A stretch of DNA of 64,000 nt from Balanoglossus misakiensis. Its lineage: Eukaryota > Hemichordata. The stretch covers positions 11,532,001 through 11,596,000 of the forward strand of contig CM082579.2 of assembly GCA_040954595.2 (NCBI GenBank), given 5' to 3'. Every line of letters begins with the position of its first letter. The first letter of the stretch is position 1. The notes beneath the pieces were generated by a model. The model saw only the letters and a list, made by a program, of their open reading frames with translations, was not told where the DNA came from and made no database searches. The translations under genes and the position numbers were made by a program. Positions 12,679-64,000 of this stretch are shown here, piece by piece.

Positions 12679-15416
12679 GTTTTTCTTTGTTTGTCTGTTC
12701 ATTCTTTTATTTATTTATTTAGCCTGCGGAGCGCGCAAATTTAGTTGTAACAACAGCAAATGCATTTGGAAGGGAAACGTTTGCGATATTATTGACGACT
12801 GCGGCGATTACAGCGATGAAGAGGGTTGTGGTAAGGACCATTTTTTCCATTCTCCTGGATAATTCTTCCTTGGCATTTTGGCCAATTATTTTAGCAGGGA
12901 CTTTGACGAGATGTGTGAAGGGTTATTTAAATGATTTGTATTTATTGAACGACTGTGGACCAAAGAGCTTGAAATTTGGTCGTCAGGCAGTTAGTGACTG
13001 ACATTTCAGTAATTCCTTCAGGAAGTGTTGCAGACATACATGTTACGTCTGATTTTCAGGTCACTTTGAATGCGATGATGGTGGCGTTGTTCGTGGTAGG
13101 TATCAGTGCGATGGCGATGAGGACTGCAGTGACGGGAGTGATGAGAAAGACTGCCGTAAGTGTTAATAATTAGGCGCGCTTTGCATTTCGTTCCTTAATC
13201 AACGTTGATCCCTGTTGTAAAGTATGTTGTGATTCATGTGTAAGAATGTTGATGACATCACATAGCATTAGCTTATACATATACTAACAATACTAGTTTT
13301 GTATAAGAATTCGTTCAGAAATTTACCATGTTAATTTCAAATGTTTGTTGAATTTAGGGCGGCAACGTCCACAGGCAAATATAACAAATTAAACAGAACA
13401 ATGTCTCACGAAACCAATGTATTACGTCACCAGTGAAACTGAGTGAGTGAGTGGATGAGTTGTTGTTGTTGTTCTTGTTGCTCCTTAATTCTTCCTCGAA
13501 TGAGAATAGTTACATCAACAGATTTTAATTACAGTATTACGAAGTGATCTAATAAACTAATGAAGAAATGAATGAAAGTTTGAAAATGGTAACGAACGAA
13601 TATAAGGATGGACATCCCATCTCAGGCGTATGGACCAGTTAGGGGTTGTACAACGTACATTTCGATTTTGTTACACAAAAGCCACTTGACCGTTCACCGA
13701 ATCTTACAAAGAATTCATAGACATATTCACTCTAACCTTTCCAGCCTGCTCGGGAGAGACTCTAAATTGGCGTTGTGCATCGGGGCGTTGTATTTCTATA
13801 TCTGGAAGATGTAATAACTACACCGACTGTGACGCCGGTGACAATTCTGATGAAATTGGTTGTGGTGAGTGCAGTCAATATACAAAATTAATATCCACTC
13901 CGTTGGTGCAATTTTAATTCACCCGTGTGGCAATTAACAGGGTTTGTATAATTAACCAGACTTGTATAGCAAGCTGGTGGCATTGTTATTGGTAGTTTAA
14001 AAGCCCCCCCCCCCCACCGCTAGATTAGTCGGCTTGAGTCTGAATGTTATGTTAGATTTTATTTCAATAAATGCGTTTACTCAACTTATAAAGTTTAGTT
14101 TGTTGAGCCATTTAGATAATATTTAACACAGGTATAAGATCAATTATATTATACCATGCTACCGCCCGCCATTCTGATTGGATGAGAACTCAATCCAGCG
14201 ATGGGAAAATACTGTTTAACCACTGCTGACAGTGGTAAAACGGGCCCCTGAACTAGCATACAGCAGGGAAAATGTGAGGTTAAACCATAGTCGCTTGGGG
14301 TTTAAATGAGTAAATGAAATAAAACACTGTTGAATTTACGTAAATTTTATTTTGGAACTGCTCTGCGGGAATATTTTGTATTTTGCCGTGCGCGATGCCT
14401 GTCTTGTCACTTTTGCCATCTGCTTCGTGTTTAACGCTCAGTCCCGGGCGTTCGGGTTTACATTCATCGTCGCCATGTTGGTTCGCAATCGTAACTTCTC
14501 TATCTGACACTGTTTAGTTAAGAAAATGACACTGATATGCCACAAAAACAATTGTTGATATAATATAATAGCAATAACCCCACCTCAGTTGGGTATACAC
14601 TCGATTTGGGTACAATTCGCTCCATATAGCACTCGCCTAACAGCTTGTGCTATTTGTCTTGAATTGAACCCAAATCTCGTGTATACCCGCAGGTGGTGGT
14701 TATTGCATAATTGAGGCTTTGTCAATTAAAATGCTGACATTTTGCAAACACCTATGAATTGCTTGTTTTAGAAGTCCACGTGTGTGATGATGGAGAGACC
14801 ATCATTAGACGACCGTACTCGGAACGAATTTTTCAGATTTTTCAGTATCAACACGATAGCAGAACAGTCCTGTGTGATGGAGCAATCCACTGTTTGGATG
14901 AGAGTGATGAGAGAAAATGCGGTGAGTATCAAGAGTCTCCTTTACGCTCACTAGCTTCTTTGTTAGGTAATCTAAACCAAAATTAAGACAATTTTGATGG
15001 TAAGGTCTGAAATATGTAAAGCAGAGAACATTCATTTGACCAGCCAACGTGAATTGATAATAAAATTTTATCACAATTTTCAATTTGGTCCCTCTGCCGA
15101 CATAAACATACCGTATTTTGGCTATAAGGCCAATGTATGTATGTCTCTCTGTCAGTTTGTCTGTATGTAGCTATACACATTGTTATGCAAAACGGCCCAC
15201 CCCAACTTACATTCCACCACTTGTGTACCTGCATAAAAACGCGCCTTCCCCCTTGCATTTCCGCCAGTTTAGTCTCCTGATGAGTGAGTCTAGTGACTCA
15301 CGAAACAGCGTTGTAGAGATTTTACCGCCTTCCGTTTCTCCTACTACCCTCCTTTATACTCCGCTCTACTCTTGTATTGAGCACATTGGATCGAACCAGT
15401 CGAACCGCATACTTCG

Positions 15417-15448
<32 letters not shown>

Positions 15449-15749
15449 TGTATGTATGTATGTATGTATGTATGTATGTATGTATGTATGTATGTATGTA
15501 TGTATGTATGTATGTATGTATGTATGTATGTATGTATGTATGTATGTATGTATGTATGTATGTATGTATGTATGTATGTATGTATGTATGTATACGTAAA
15601 TCTAGTACAGTCTTTCCTTTTTTTCGTTTTCAGAATGCAAAGCGTATCACTTTAAGTGTCCAAATGGTTTGTGTATGTTTCGCAGTTACTTATGTAATGG
15701 CTATGATGATTGTCACGACAACTTTGATGAAGAAGGTTGTTTATATTAA
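5456..15749 (+). CDS. Secreted Tg1-WAP-LDLa(13) multidomain protein
   Basis: Predicted secreted protein of about 681 residues. Exons: 5456-5564, 5661-5747 (uncertain), 6197-6454, 6788-6925, 7349-7459, 7930-8046, 8972-9055, 10097-10210, 10346-10441, 10761-10886, 11258-11365, 11925-12032, 12723-12830, 13060-13155, 13745-13864, 14772-14921, 15634-15749 (stop 15747-15749). Every intron is phase 1, so each module is a symmetric, shuffle-competent exon. Order: signal peptide, thyroglobulin type-1 domain, whey acidic protein (four-disulfide core) domain, then 13 LDLa modules, with no transmembrane segment. Tg1 and WAP domains are often protease inhibitors and LDLa modules bind Ca2+ and basic ligands, so an extracellular inhibitor or ligand-binding role is an inference. 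The start is the first of two in-frame ATGs (5456 and 5492); the second gives a more typical signal peptide. I do not recognise a named orthologue. A poly(A) signal is at 15855. Confidence 0.88.
5661..5747 (+). other. Candidate exon whose donor lies at the edge of a transposon
   Basis: This phase 1-1 exon of 29 codons contains [13 protein letters not shown]. The acceptor is ttttgttcag; the donor is g|gtatac, made by the terminal repeat of the TTAA element at 5742-5923. The six cysteines of the Tg1 domain are already complete in the next exon, and this exon adds a lone cysteine. Exon 1 and the 6197 exon join in frame without it. It may be optional, recently exonised, or not an exon. Confidence 0.35.
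5742..5923. mobile_element. TTAA-flanked palindromic MITE, family A, copy 1
   Basis: The element is bounded by TTAA at 5742-5745 and 5920-5923, with inverted ends aggtatacagtcacc / ggtgaccgtatacct. Its whole length aligns with the reverse complement of 29280-29461. TTAA target duplication suggests mobilisation by a piggyBac-type transposase; no transposase is encoded. Confidence 0.85.
6197..6454 (+). other. Thyroglobulin type-1 domain exon
   Basis: The exon contains six cysteines in the Tg1 order: YCNEF, a long first loop, [14 protein letters not shown], then [10 protein letters not shown] and PVCK. The usual CWCV motif is CSCV here. It is a single phase 1-1 exon of 258 bp. Tg1 domains occur in cysteine-protease inhibitors and matrix proteins. 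Confidence 0.88.
6788..6925 (+). other. WAP four-disulfide-core domain exon
   Basis: The exon reads KVGQCP, then eight cysteines, ending in [15 protein letters not shown], which is the WAP signature (CC..CG..C..P). It is 138 bp and phase 1-1. The domain is typical of serine-protease inhibitors and antibacterial proteins. Confidence 0.92.
12588..12678. repeat. (AATT)n and (ATCT)n microsatellite
   Basis: A short AATT run at 12588-12603 is followed by about 17 copies of ATCT up to 12678. It sits 45 bp upstream of an LDLa exon acceptor and extends its pyrimidine-rich tract. Confidence 0.97.
14571..14706. mobile_element. 136-bp near-perfect hairpin (MITE-like)
   Basis: The arms 14571-14618 and 14660-14706 are reverse complements with few mismatches (gcaataacc... 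/ ...ggttattgc). The loop contains a second short inverted repeat (atagcac / gtgctat), so nearly the whole unit folds. It lies 66 bp upstream of the exon at 14772. No coding capacity. Confidence 0.75.
15419..15593. repeat. (TATG)n microsatellite
   Basis: About 43 copies of a four-base unit lie in the last intron of the LDLa gene, ending 40 bp before the final acceptor. The array creates long false open frames of YVCM repeats in all + frames. Confidence 0.98.
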
Positions 15750-15854
15750 ACCGACCAGATTGCCATGTCAGTGCCCCTATAAAGCAAATAAGTTTGTAAA
15801 CATTTGGTCAATTTACTCATCTAGACTAGTTTAGTTTTATCTGTCATAAAATTA

Positions 15855-15860
15855 AATAAA
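15855..15860 (+). other. Poly(A) signal of the LDLa gene
   Basis: AATAAA 106 bp after the stop codon on the coding strand. Confidence 0.6.
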
Positions 15861-16243
15861 TCGCGTAAAGAAAAATATGTCTATTCCTTCGTGCGTGGTT
15901 GAAGCCTTTATTAGGCCTACATTCGAAATAGGTGTAATCCTTATTAGGTATCAGATCTAATATGGACTTGTCAAGTTAACACATATTTAAAATTGTTTGA
16001 CCGACACAGTATGTACACGAAAAGAGTGTGTCTAAGTCTTCGAAAGACTGTTACCACATTCGCCTTTTGTCTGAATTCCAAAACCACTTTTTGCAGAACA
16101 AATCAAACCCCAATTTCTTTCCATCCAACTTGCCTTATAAGCTATGGAAGGTCGATGGGTTACCACCAAAAATTGGCCAAGTCGGGCTATGTGTTCAATG
16201 GTGTACGATCCGGTTTTATAGCAGGAGAATTCCACCATCCTTC

Positions 16244-16308
16244 GCCTACGGTCATACCACGTAGAATAAGACGGTTCTCGTCTGATCACCAAAAAGCCAA
16301 CGTCCGTC
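16244..16308 (+). ncRNA. 5S rRNA-like fragment (pseudogene or 5S-derived SINE head)
   Basis: The segment begins gcctacggtcataccacgt and continues with ggttctcgtctgatcacc, matching the 5' half of eukaryotic 5S rRNA with several changes. The similarity fades after about 65 bases into an A-rich stretch (near 16328-16350), so the 3' half with the internal C-box promoter is missing or diverged. It is therefore a retrocopy or SINE head, not a working 5S gene. Confidence 0.6.
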
Positions 16309-16625
16309 TAGATTTACAGACATAAGCAAAACAAATAAATATATAAATGCGCAACACAGATATGCAAAAAATCGTAGAAGTATTTAGTACCCATGATTCT
16401 CCGTCACAAGCTTCAACCCGAAACACGCCAGGTGTTAGTCTTATGCAGAGTATTTTTGGATTTCTTTGTTTGCTTGACTGCACACCAACGAAGGGGCCAT
16501 TTACGCTTCAATCATGGTTTAACATAGAACGTGCCTGCGTCTATCACTCCCGGGTGTTGACAACATCATACCCGGACAGAAGGTGTCCAAATGAAGACAG
16601 TAAAGTAAATCATGTTCATTGTTAT

Positions 16626-16631
16626 TTTATT
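16626..16631 (-). other. Poly(A) signal of the lectin gene
   Basis: AATAAA on the - strand, about 200 bp after the lectin stop codon. Confidence 0.5.
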
Positions 16632-16828
16632 GCCAGCACCCATGTAAAGATTTCATTTTCAGAGAATATGAACTGTGAATTATTTTACTTTGATTGGTGG
16701 AAACGAAACCATATCATGTGTTTACAGGACATGTTCACTATGGACTGCATTTAATGATCTATCACCAAGAAAAGAAAAGTCATGTATAGCTAAACTGTTA
16801 TGGATAAAGGTTCTCCATTTCATGCGGA

Positions 16829-19649
16829 TCAAAATCCGACCATAACCTCTACTTCACACAGTGTTAGTATCTGTGTCTTGTCAACAAGCTGAATGGACAC
16901 ATATCGCCCTTTGAATGGAGCTTCACAACCGCATCGGATGCGGATTGTCTCCTGTCTTGACAAATTGCCAACTATTTTGCCACACACAGGATTCTTCCCG
17001 TAGTCAAAGTCAGCGCCAGCTCGGATTTCAGCACTATTTAAACGATTCGCTGTAAAACAAAAAAAGAAAGTTGTAACACAGAAGTTAACTTACATATTTG
17101 TCCAAATATCATTACTTTATGAATTGTTGTAATGGTGATTAATATGGGTTTCACACATGCACCATTAAGATGTTTCTGAAATGTATCAGATCAAATACTG
17201 GCATCAAGTATTATTATACGGTTTAAGTGGTCCTGAAACATTTCAGACTTGAGACGACTTTGCCGGTCAGACCTGAGCCGATGTAAGGATTAACACCTCT
17301 TCCCAACACATTGTTTATGGGGCCGAGCGTCAGGGTCTTTTGCTTAAACTTTGTGGATGTCTCAAAAGATTAATCCTCTGTGTTTACATAAAAAAATAGT
17401 GTCTCTGAAACTTTTCTAATTTTACCCAGTCTTAACCTGGTATAAATGATACCTTCATTACTTACAGCAACAGTCTTGTCTGTTAGTAATGACCACCTGG
17501 TATATATCATACATATTCTTCAGATACACTGTCCATCGTGGTTGGAATTCTTTAGTGGTGTAGGTACATGAATATCCGTTAACTAGATTACTGTTCTTGT
17601 TGCCGTCCACTGCCTTTGACGATTCACCGTTGTATCTGGAGTGAGTTGAAGTCTGATATGTTGATTTTCCCGTTGCAACATTGAAGAGGAATGAAGGCAG
17701 AGGATGCTGACACTCTGAAATGAAGATTTAAGATGAAACGTCCGAATGGAATCGTTTATTTCGTATGTACAAAATGAACATAGGTGGGCATACTTAGTCG
17801 TTGACTGCAACAAGTCTTTGGGGAAGTGTATGATATAAGCCCTGCAACATATTCATCAGTGAGAAGTCAGCTGCATCTTAGATCATTCCGGAAGGCATTT
17901 ATTCTAAACTGAGAAAAGGATCAGACATTTATTTTGAAGTTTACTTCAAATCCAGCACTTGCCCCGTGGTTTCTTGCTTTTAGGTCTTGTTCATTTAACC
18001 CTTTCACCAACATGCACCATGGTTCAGTCCAAACCTATTGTTTTCTATGGTAAGCTGGAACTCTAAAAAGGGAACAGAATGCAAACCTCTAGAAATTGGT
18101 TTGTTAGTCGTTCGCCTTAGGGGTGGACTGGTACGAAGCTTTGGTGGCTGTGGTGGAGTTGTTGGTTGTCGTGTTGGATGTTGCGTCTTGGAAGGAAGTG
18201 TTGATCTTGGCTGTGTTGGGGCGTGTGTCTTTGGTGGAGTTGTTAGTTGTTGTGTTGGAGCTTGCGTCTTGGAAGGAAGTGTTGATCTTGGCTGTGTTGG
18301 GGCGTGTGTCGTTGGTGGAGTTGTTAGTTGTTGTGTTGGAGCTTGCGTCGTGGAAGGAGGTGTTGATCTTGGCTGTGTTGGGGCTTCTGTCTTTGGTGGA
18401 GTTGTTGGTTGTTGAGTAGGAGCTTGCGTCTTGGAAGGAAGTGTTGATCTTGGTTGTGTTGGGGCGTGTGTCTTTGGTGGAGTTGTTAGTTGTTGTGTTG
18501 GAGCTTGCGTCTTGGAAGGAGGTGTTGATCTTGGCTGTGTTGGGGCGTGTGTCTTTGGTGGAGTTGTTAGTTGTTGTGTTGGAGCTTGCGTCTTGGAAGG
18601 AGGTGTTGATCTTGGCTGTGTTGGGGCTTCTGTCTTTGGTGGAGTTGTTGGTTTTTGAGTAGGAGCTTGCGTCTTGGAAGGAAGTATTGATCTTGGTTGT
18701 GTTGGGGCGTGTGTATTTTGTGGAGTTGTTGGTTGTTGTGTTGGAAGCAGAGTCTTTGGACGAAGAGCTGGCGATGGAGCTTGCGTCTTGGAAGGAAATG
18801 TTGTTGGTGGTGGCAATGATGGGGCTTCTGTAGTTAGAGAAGCTGAAAGGGAAAAAAAAACACTTAGGCCATTAAAACCAAATAGCTCAAGCAGAAATGA
18901 GCGGGTAGAAAATAGTTGTGTATAAACCTGATGAAAAGTTAATTGTGGTTTTCAATGATTATTGACAATTACAACATAATCAACAGCAGCTCAGGTTACT
19001 GTGCTTTCTGAGGTTATACCTCTTATTGTAAACAATCGTACCATCCCGATAAGAAAATTTCATGAAGGTTAATACTCCCGTAGTGGTTTCAATTCAAATA
19101 CATCAAATACATGATGTAACATCTTTGTAACATCTGAAACTTAAATGTTTCTTAAAAGTCTTACTTGGCACTGCGTAGAACTTGTAGACTTGATTGGCCT
19201 GTGGGCCTCCCACACCGTATGATGCACAATCTTCAGATGGACCATATTTCTGATAGGTATCTTCAATATCTGCAGCTGTTGCACAGATCCCTCTATCAGT
19301 GAGAGCGAACATTGTGAAGCCACGAGAAGATGCAGCTTGCATGCACTGTGTGATGAGGTTTTGTGGCTGTCTATAGGCACACGCGGTCATCGGTCTTTGT
19401 CCTTCTAAGATTGGTATCGCTCTGTCGGTGTTATTTTCTTTCCAACAGCCAAGGTTTTCTATCCGTGTGCCTAAAATAATGTGTGAAAGACCAGCATTTA
19501 TGGAAAAGTATATGACACAATTTTTACTCTCGCATATAACATTAAATAAATTATGTAAGAAAACCTTTGACATATTGAATACTTTAGACAGGAAATTCAC
19601 CTTGTACAACAGCAAACCACAGAACAGTTATGATGTGAATAAGCTTCAT
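16829..19649 (-). CDS. Secreted WSC-like / mucin-stalk / F-type lectin protein
   Basis: Exons (5' to 3'): 19601-19649, 19165-19470, 18087-18842, 17466-17714, 16829-17049 (stop at 16829-16831). All introns are phase 1 and the joined frame is about 526 residues. Residues 1-17 form a signal peptide (hydrophobic HIITVLWFAVVQG). Residues about 18-118 form a cysteine-bearing domain with GCWKENNTDRAIPILEG and YQKYGPSEDC, resembling the WSC-like domain common in marine invertebrate secreted proteins. Residues about 119-370 are Pro/Thr/Ser-rich tandem repeats, a probable O-glycosylated stalk. Residues about 371-526 are a full F-type lectin (fucolectin) domain with NVATGK, AVDGN, ITNRQDCCSNRLNSAEIRAG and LTLCEVEV. 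A fucose-binding, mucus or humoral defence role is inferred. The donor at 18087 (g|gtttgc) is the weakest junction but keeps frame. An acceptor-like 'gttttatag' about 20 bp before the ATG suggests a 5' UTR intron. Confidence 0.85.
17466..17714 (-). other. F-type lectin domain, first exon (fucose-binding loop)
   Basis: With 16829-17049 this exon makes one complete F-lectin domain. The family motif is H-x26-R-x-D-x4-R/K. The R-x-D-x4-R part is present across the splice junction (NRQDCCSNR), but the histidine position is Tyr (SCTYT, codon at 17560-17562) at exactly 26 residues' spacing. Confidence 0.85.
18170..18740 (-). repeat. 81-bp tandem repeat encoding the mucin stalk
   Basis: At least seven units recur at exact 81-bp spacing (anchor ttgatc at 18201, 18282, 18363, 18444, 18525, 18606, 18687). 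Each encodes a 27-residue Pro/Thr-rich unit, for example PSKTQAPTQ followed by TTPP. Units are nearly identical, suggesting recent expansion or homogenisation. The + strand is also open, giving false ORFs rich in Val, Gly and Cys. Confidence 0.95.
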
Positions 19650-21217
19650 ATTGGTGACTTTCGTCAAGGAATCTATAAAACAAAAATCAATTGATTAAAA
19701 CTTACACTATGTCGAAAAATGATAAAATAACAGTACTGTGATAGATACCAGTCCATAATGTGCAATTCCGTCTGGTATTATGTAAAAATACAACATGTAA
19801 ACTGTAAGCATGATCTATGTTCCCAATGCAGGATAATCTATCGGTGTTTCCGAAATCAGACACAAAACTTAGATATCTCTATCAACATGTGGAAATCTCT
19901 GAACGATTTAAAAACAAGGCTGTGTTTAACAAAGAAGAGGAACTTACCAACTGTTCGGCTTCACCTACACCCGTGGAATGATATATTCTCACAAAACGTT
20001 CCGGAAATAGCCTACCAACGGTTGTTTATGTGGCTTGTTTAGTTGCAGTGGGCGTACCGGAACTTGCGTCATCCATGTCATCCGTGATCAGTGCACATTC
20101 ATGTACTCACGATAGCCGAGTTCAATTTCACATTTTATGGCCTTTGGTATTCCAACTATGTGTTTCCATAGTATACGTTATTTATCACTTGCGTTGGACA
20201 CAAGTATCAACTTTGGTACAACTCTGTAGAAGTTGCCGTCGGATGTTCTGAGCTAAAGGCTCCAAAATTAGACATCGATTTATGATCTACCGGTATGACA
20301 GAAACGTTCGATCGAAATGAAAAACCCTTGCAATTCTGCTGGTAAAAATAATATTTTAAGTTTCTGTTTTCGATCGACGGGAGCAGCTAGCATGTTAGTT
20401 TAGAGAATAAAATGCATGCACTAACAGTCTGTTCACTGGATTTGATTGATGGAATCTCCATTCGATGGAAAGGGTTTACGCTGTAAAATAATTTATGTGT
20501 CAGAAATAATATTGTTCAGCGAATATCAGTACATGGAAGAGCACGTCTCGCTGGTTTGGGCCACTCAACATGTCGCCTCTAAGGCAAAATAACAACATTA
20601 ACAGTTTCCGATTTGAATACAATGGTTGCACTTATGAGATGGCATTGGCCTTTGCCCGGAATGGATTACAAATTCACCCGTTTTTTTTCGATCGTGATGA
20701 CCCTTTCGTGGCTTGAACATTGCCGTAGGTTTGAACATGTTGATAAAGAAAGAATTAAACTTCAGAAATCACACTTTATGATTTTTTATTCTCAATAAGA
20801 AAGAATAATCTACATTTCCCTTGAGCAAATTATTAGGAATTATTTAAGACTTTATCTGCGAATTGCACTCTACATGGGCTTGATGTCCTCGACCAACTTT
20901 CGAGCAATGTGTTTGTATTAATATAACTTTTTATAGCAGGATTTACAGAATACAACTAACAATTGAAAGCAGTCAAGTAATACAGCACGCCTCAGCAGTC
21001 TCACATCAACAGTACCTGAAATAGCATTTTAACGGGCACATTTTGCCAAATTGAAACATATAATTAATCAAGTATATTAAGTTATGTTCATCATAATAAG
21101 AGAAAGACGCCTATTATGTTCTTCTCCCAATATTTAATATAGTGCACTAGTTCGGACGTGTCATTTTCCCATCATGTACGCCTAGCAACCACTAGTATGT
21201 CAGTTCTGGTGGTCGCT
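19650..21217. other. Intergenic region between RNF213 and the lectin gene
   Basis: It holds the RNF213 3' UTR, with a - strand AATAAA at 20785-20790, and the upstream region of the lectin gene, which is read in the same direction. Open frames at 19758-20042 and 20613-20798 show no family similarity. No promoter element could be assigned with confidence. Confidence 0.5.
20785..20790 (-). other. Poly(A) signal of RNF213
   Basis: AATAAA on the - strand, 428 bp downstream of the RNF213 stop codon. Confidence 0.5.
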
Positions 21218-63885
<42,668 letters not shown>

Positions 63886-64000
63886 CTGAAAAGAGAAATT
63901 TGCCGTGCTTCCAGTTTTCTGACATGACTTTTATCCCAGAATTACTCATAGAAAAGTATTCTCGGACAAAAAATGTATGATACCCATTGACCAGATTCAA
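63886..64000 (-). other. RNF213: RNF213 intron at the right edge
   Basis: It ends (gene strand) with the acceptor tctcttttcag before exon 63694-63885. No coding similarity is seen in the remaining bases; the gene continues to the right. Confidence 0.7.

Larger units (their letters stand above)
7349..15749 (+). other. Array of 13 LDLa modules, one per exon
   Basis: Modules start at 7349, 7930, 8972, 10097, 10346, 10761, 11258, 11925, 12723, 13060, 13745, 14772 and 15634. All keep the calcium-binding acidic C-terminal box (DC..GSDE..C or close to it). Eight have six cysteines. Five (7930, 8972, 10346, 13060, 14772) have only four and lack the first and third cysteine. The 14772 module also carries an insert of about 14 residues before Cys4. 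The last module ends in GCLY and the stop codon. Confidence 0.9.
15750..16828. other. Region between two convergent genes
   Basis: It holds the 3' ends of the LDLa gene (+) and the lectin gene (-). A + strand AATAAA is at 15855-15860 and a - strand AATAAA at 16626-16631. A 5S rRNA-like segment lies at 16244-16308. No further gene is supported; the open frames at 16028-16264 and 16347-16754 match no known family. Confidence 0.6.

Noticed and set aside
15118-15834. Open frame of 238 codons with YVCM repeats
   Set aside because: It is a translation of the (TATG)n array; a four-base repeat with no stop is open in all frames. Only its last part overlaps a real LDLa exon, in another frame.
16347-16754. 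+ strand open frame of 135 codons between convergent genes
   Set aside because: No recognisable domain, no splice or promoter support; overlaps the presumed lectin 3' UTR in antisense.
18170-18740. CRISPR-like regular spacing
   Set aside because: Whole 81-bp units are near-identical with no unique spacers, lie in a coding exon, and the genome is eukaryotic.
18038-18925. + strand open frames rich in Val, Gly and Cys
   Set aside because: Antisense shadows of the 81-bp mucin repeats; the - strand carries the acceptors, phase and lectin context.

Overview
This is eukaryotic nuclear DNA from an animal. It is AT-rich, with compact introns (mostly 0.1-1.5 kb), GT-AG splice sites, many tetranucleotide microsatellites and small TTAA-flanked transposons. 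The gene content suggests an invertebrate deuterostome such as a hemichordate or cephalochordate: a fatty-acid transport protein, a Tg1/WAP/LDLa secreted protein, an F-type lectin fused to a mucin stalk, and a giant RNF213 ubiquitin ligase. The species cannot be fixed from sequence alone. Every gene here is spliced. I rebuilt exons by hand from reading frame, splice-site phase and family motifs, and the exon phases close correctly in all four genes.

Layout. (1) 526-4280, + strand: the last six exons of a SLC27A (FATP/very-long-chain acyl-CoA synthetase) gene; its 5' part lies left of the window. (2) 5456-15749, + strand: a complete gene for a secreted protein of about 681 residues with a signal peptide, one thyroglobulin type-1 domain, one WAP domain and 13 LDL-receptor class A modules, each on its own phase 1-1 exon. 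(3) 16829-19649, - strand: a complete five-exon gene of about 526 residues with a signal peptide, WSC-like domain, Pro/Thr mucin stalk of 81-bp repeats and F-type lectin domain; it converges on gene 2. (4) 21218-63885, - strand: 67 consecutive exons of an RNF213 (mysterin) orthologue, about 3785 codons in one unbroken frame, from upstream of the AAA core to the stop codon. It contains three P-loops, the RING and the RZ finger. The 5' end lies right of the window.

RNF213 introns have collected most of the mobile DNA: two families of TTAA-flanked palindromic elements; a CR1/L2-like non-LTR retrotransposon nested inside one of them; a dispersed ~280-bp repeat; a 0.65-kb hairpin element inside the RZ-finger intron; and long (TATG)n/(CATA)n arrays.

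The four genes are not an operon and need not cooperate. Genes 2 and 3 look like secreted, extracellular-matrix or humoral proteins. RNF213 is a cytosolic ATPase/E3 ligase linked in vertebrates to lipid droplets and pathogen ubiquitylation, and SLC27A activates fatty acids; any functional link between those two neighbours is speculation. I found no wholly new system. The most unusual points are inverted microsatellite arrays flanking the P-loop exon of RNF213, LDLa modules that lack exactly one disulfide pair, a lectin with an altered fucose-binding histidine, and a possible UBA-like insert in RNF213.
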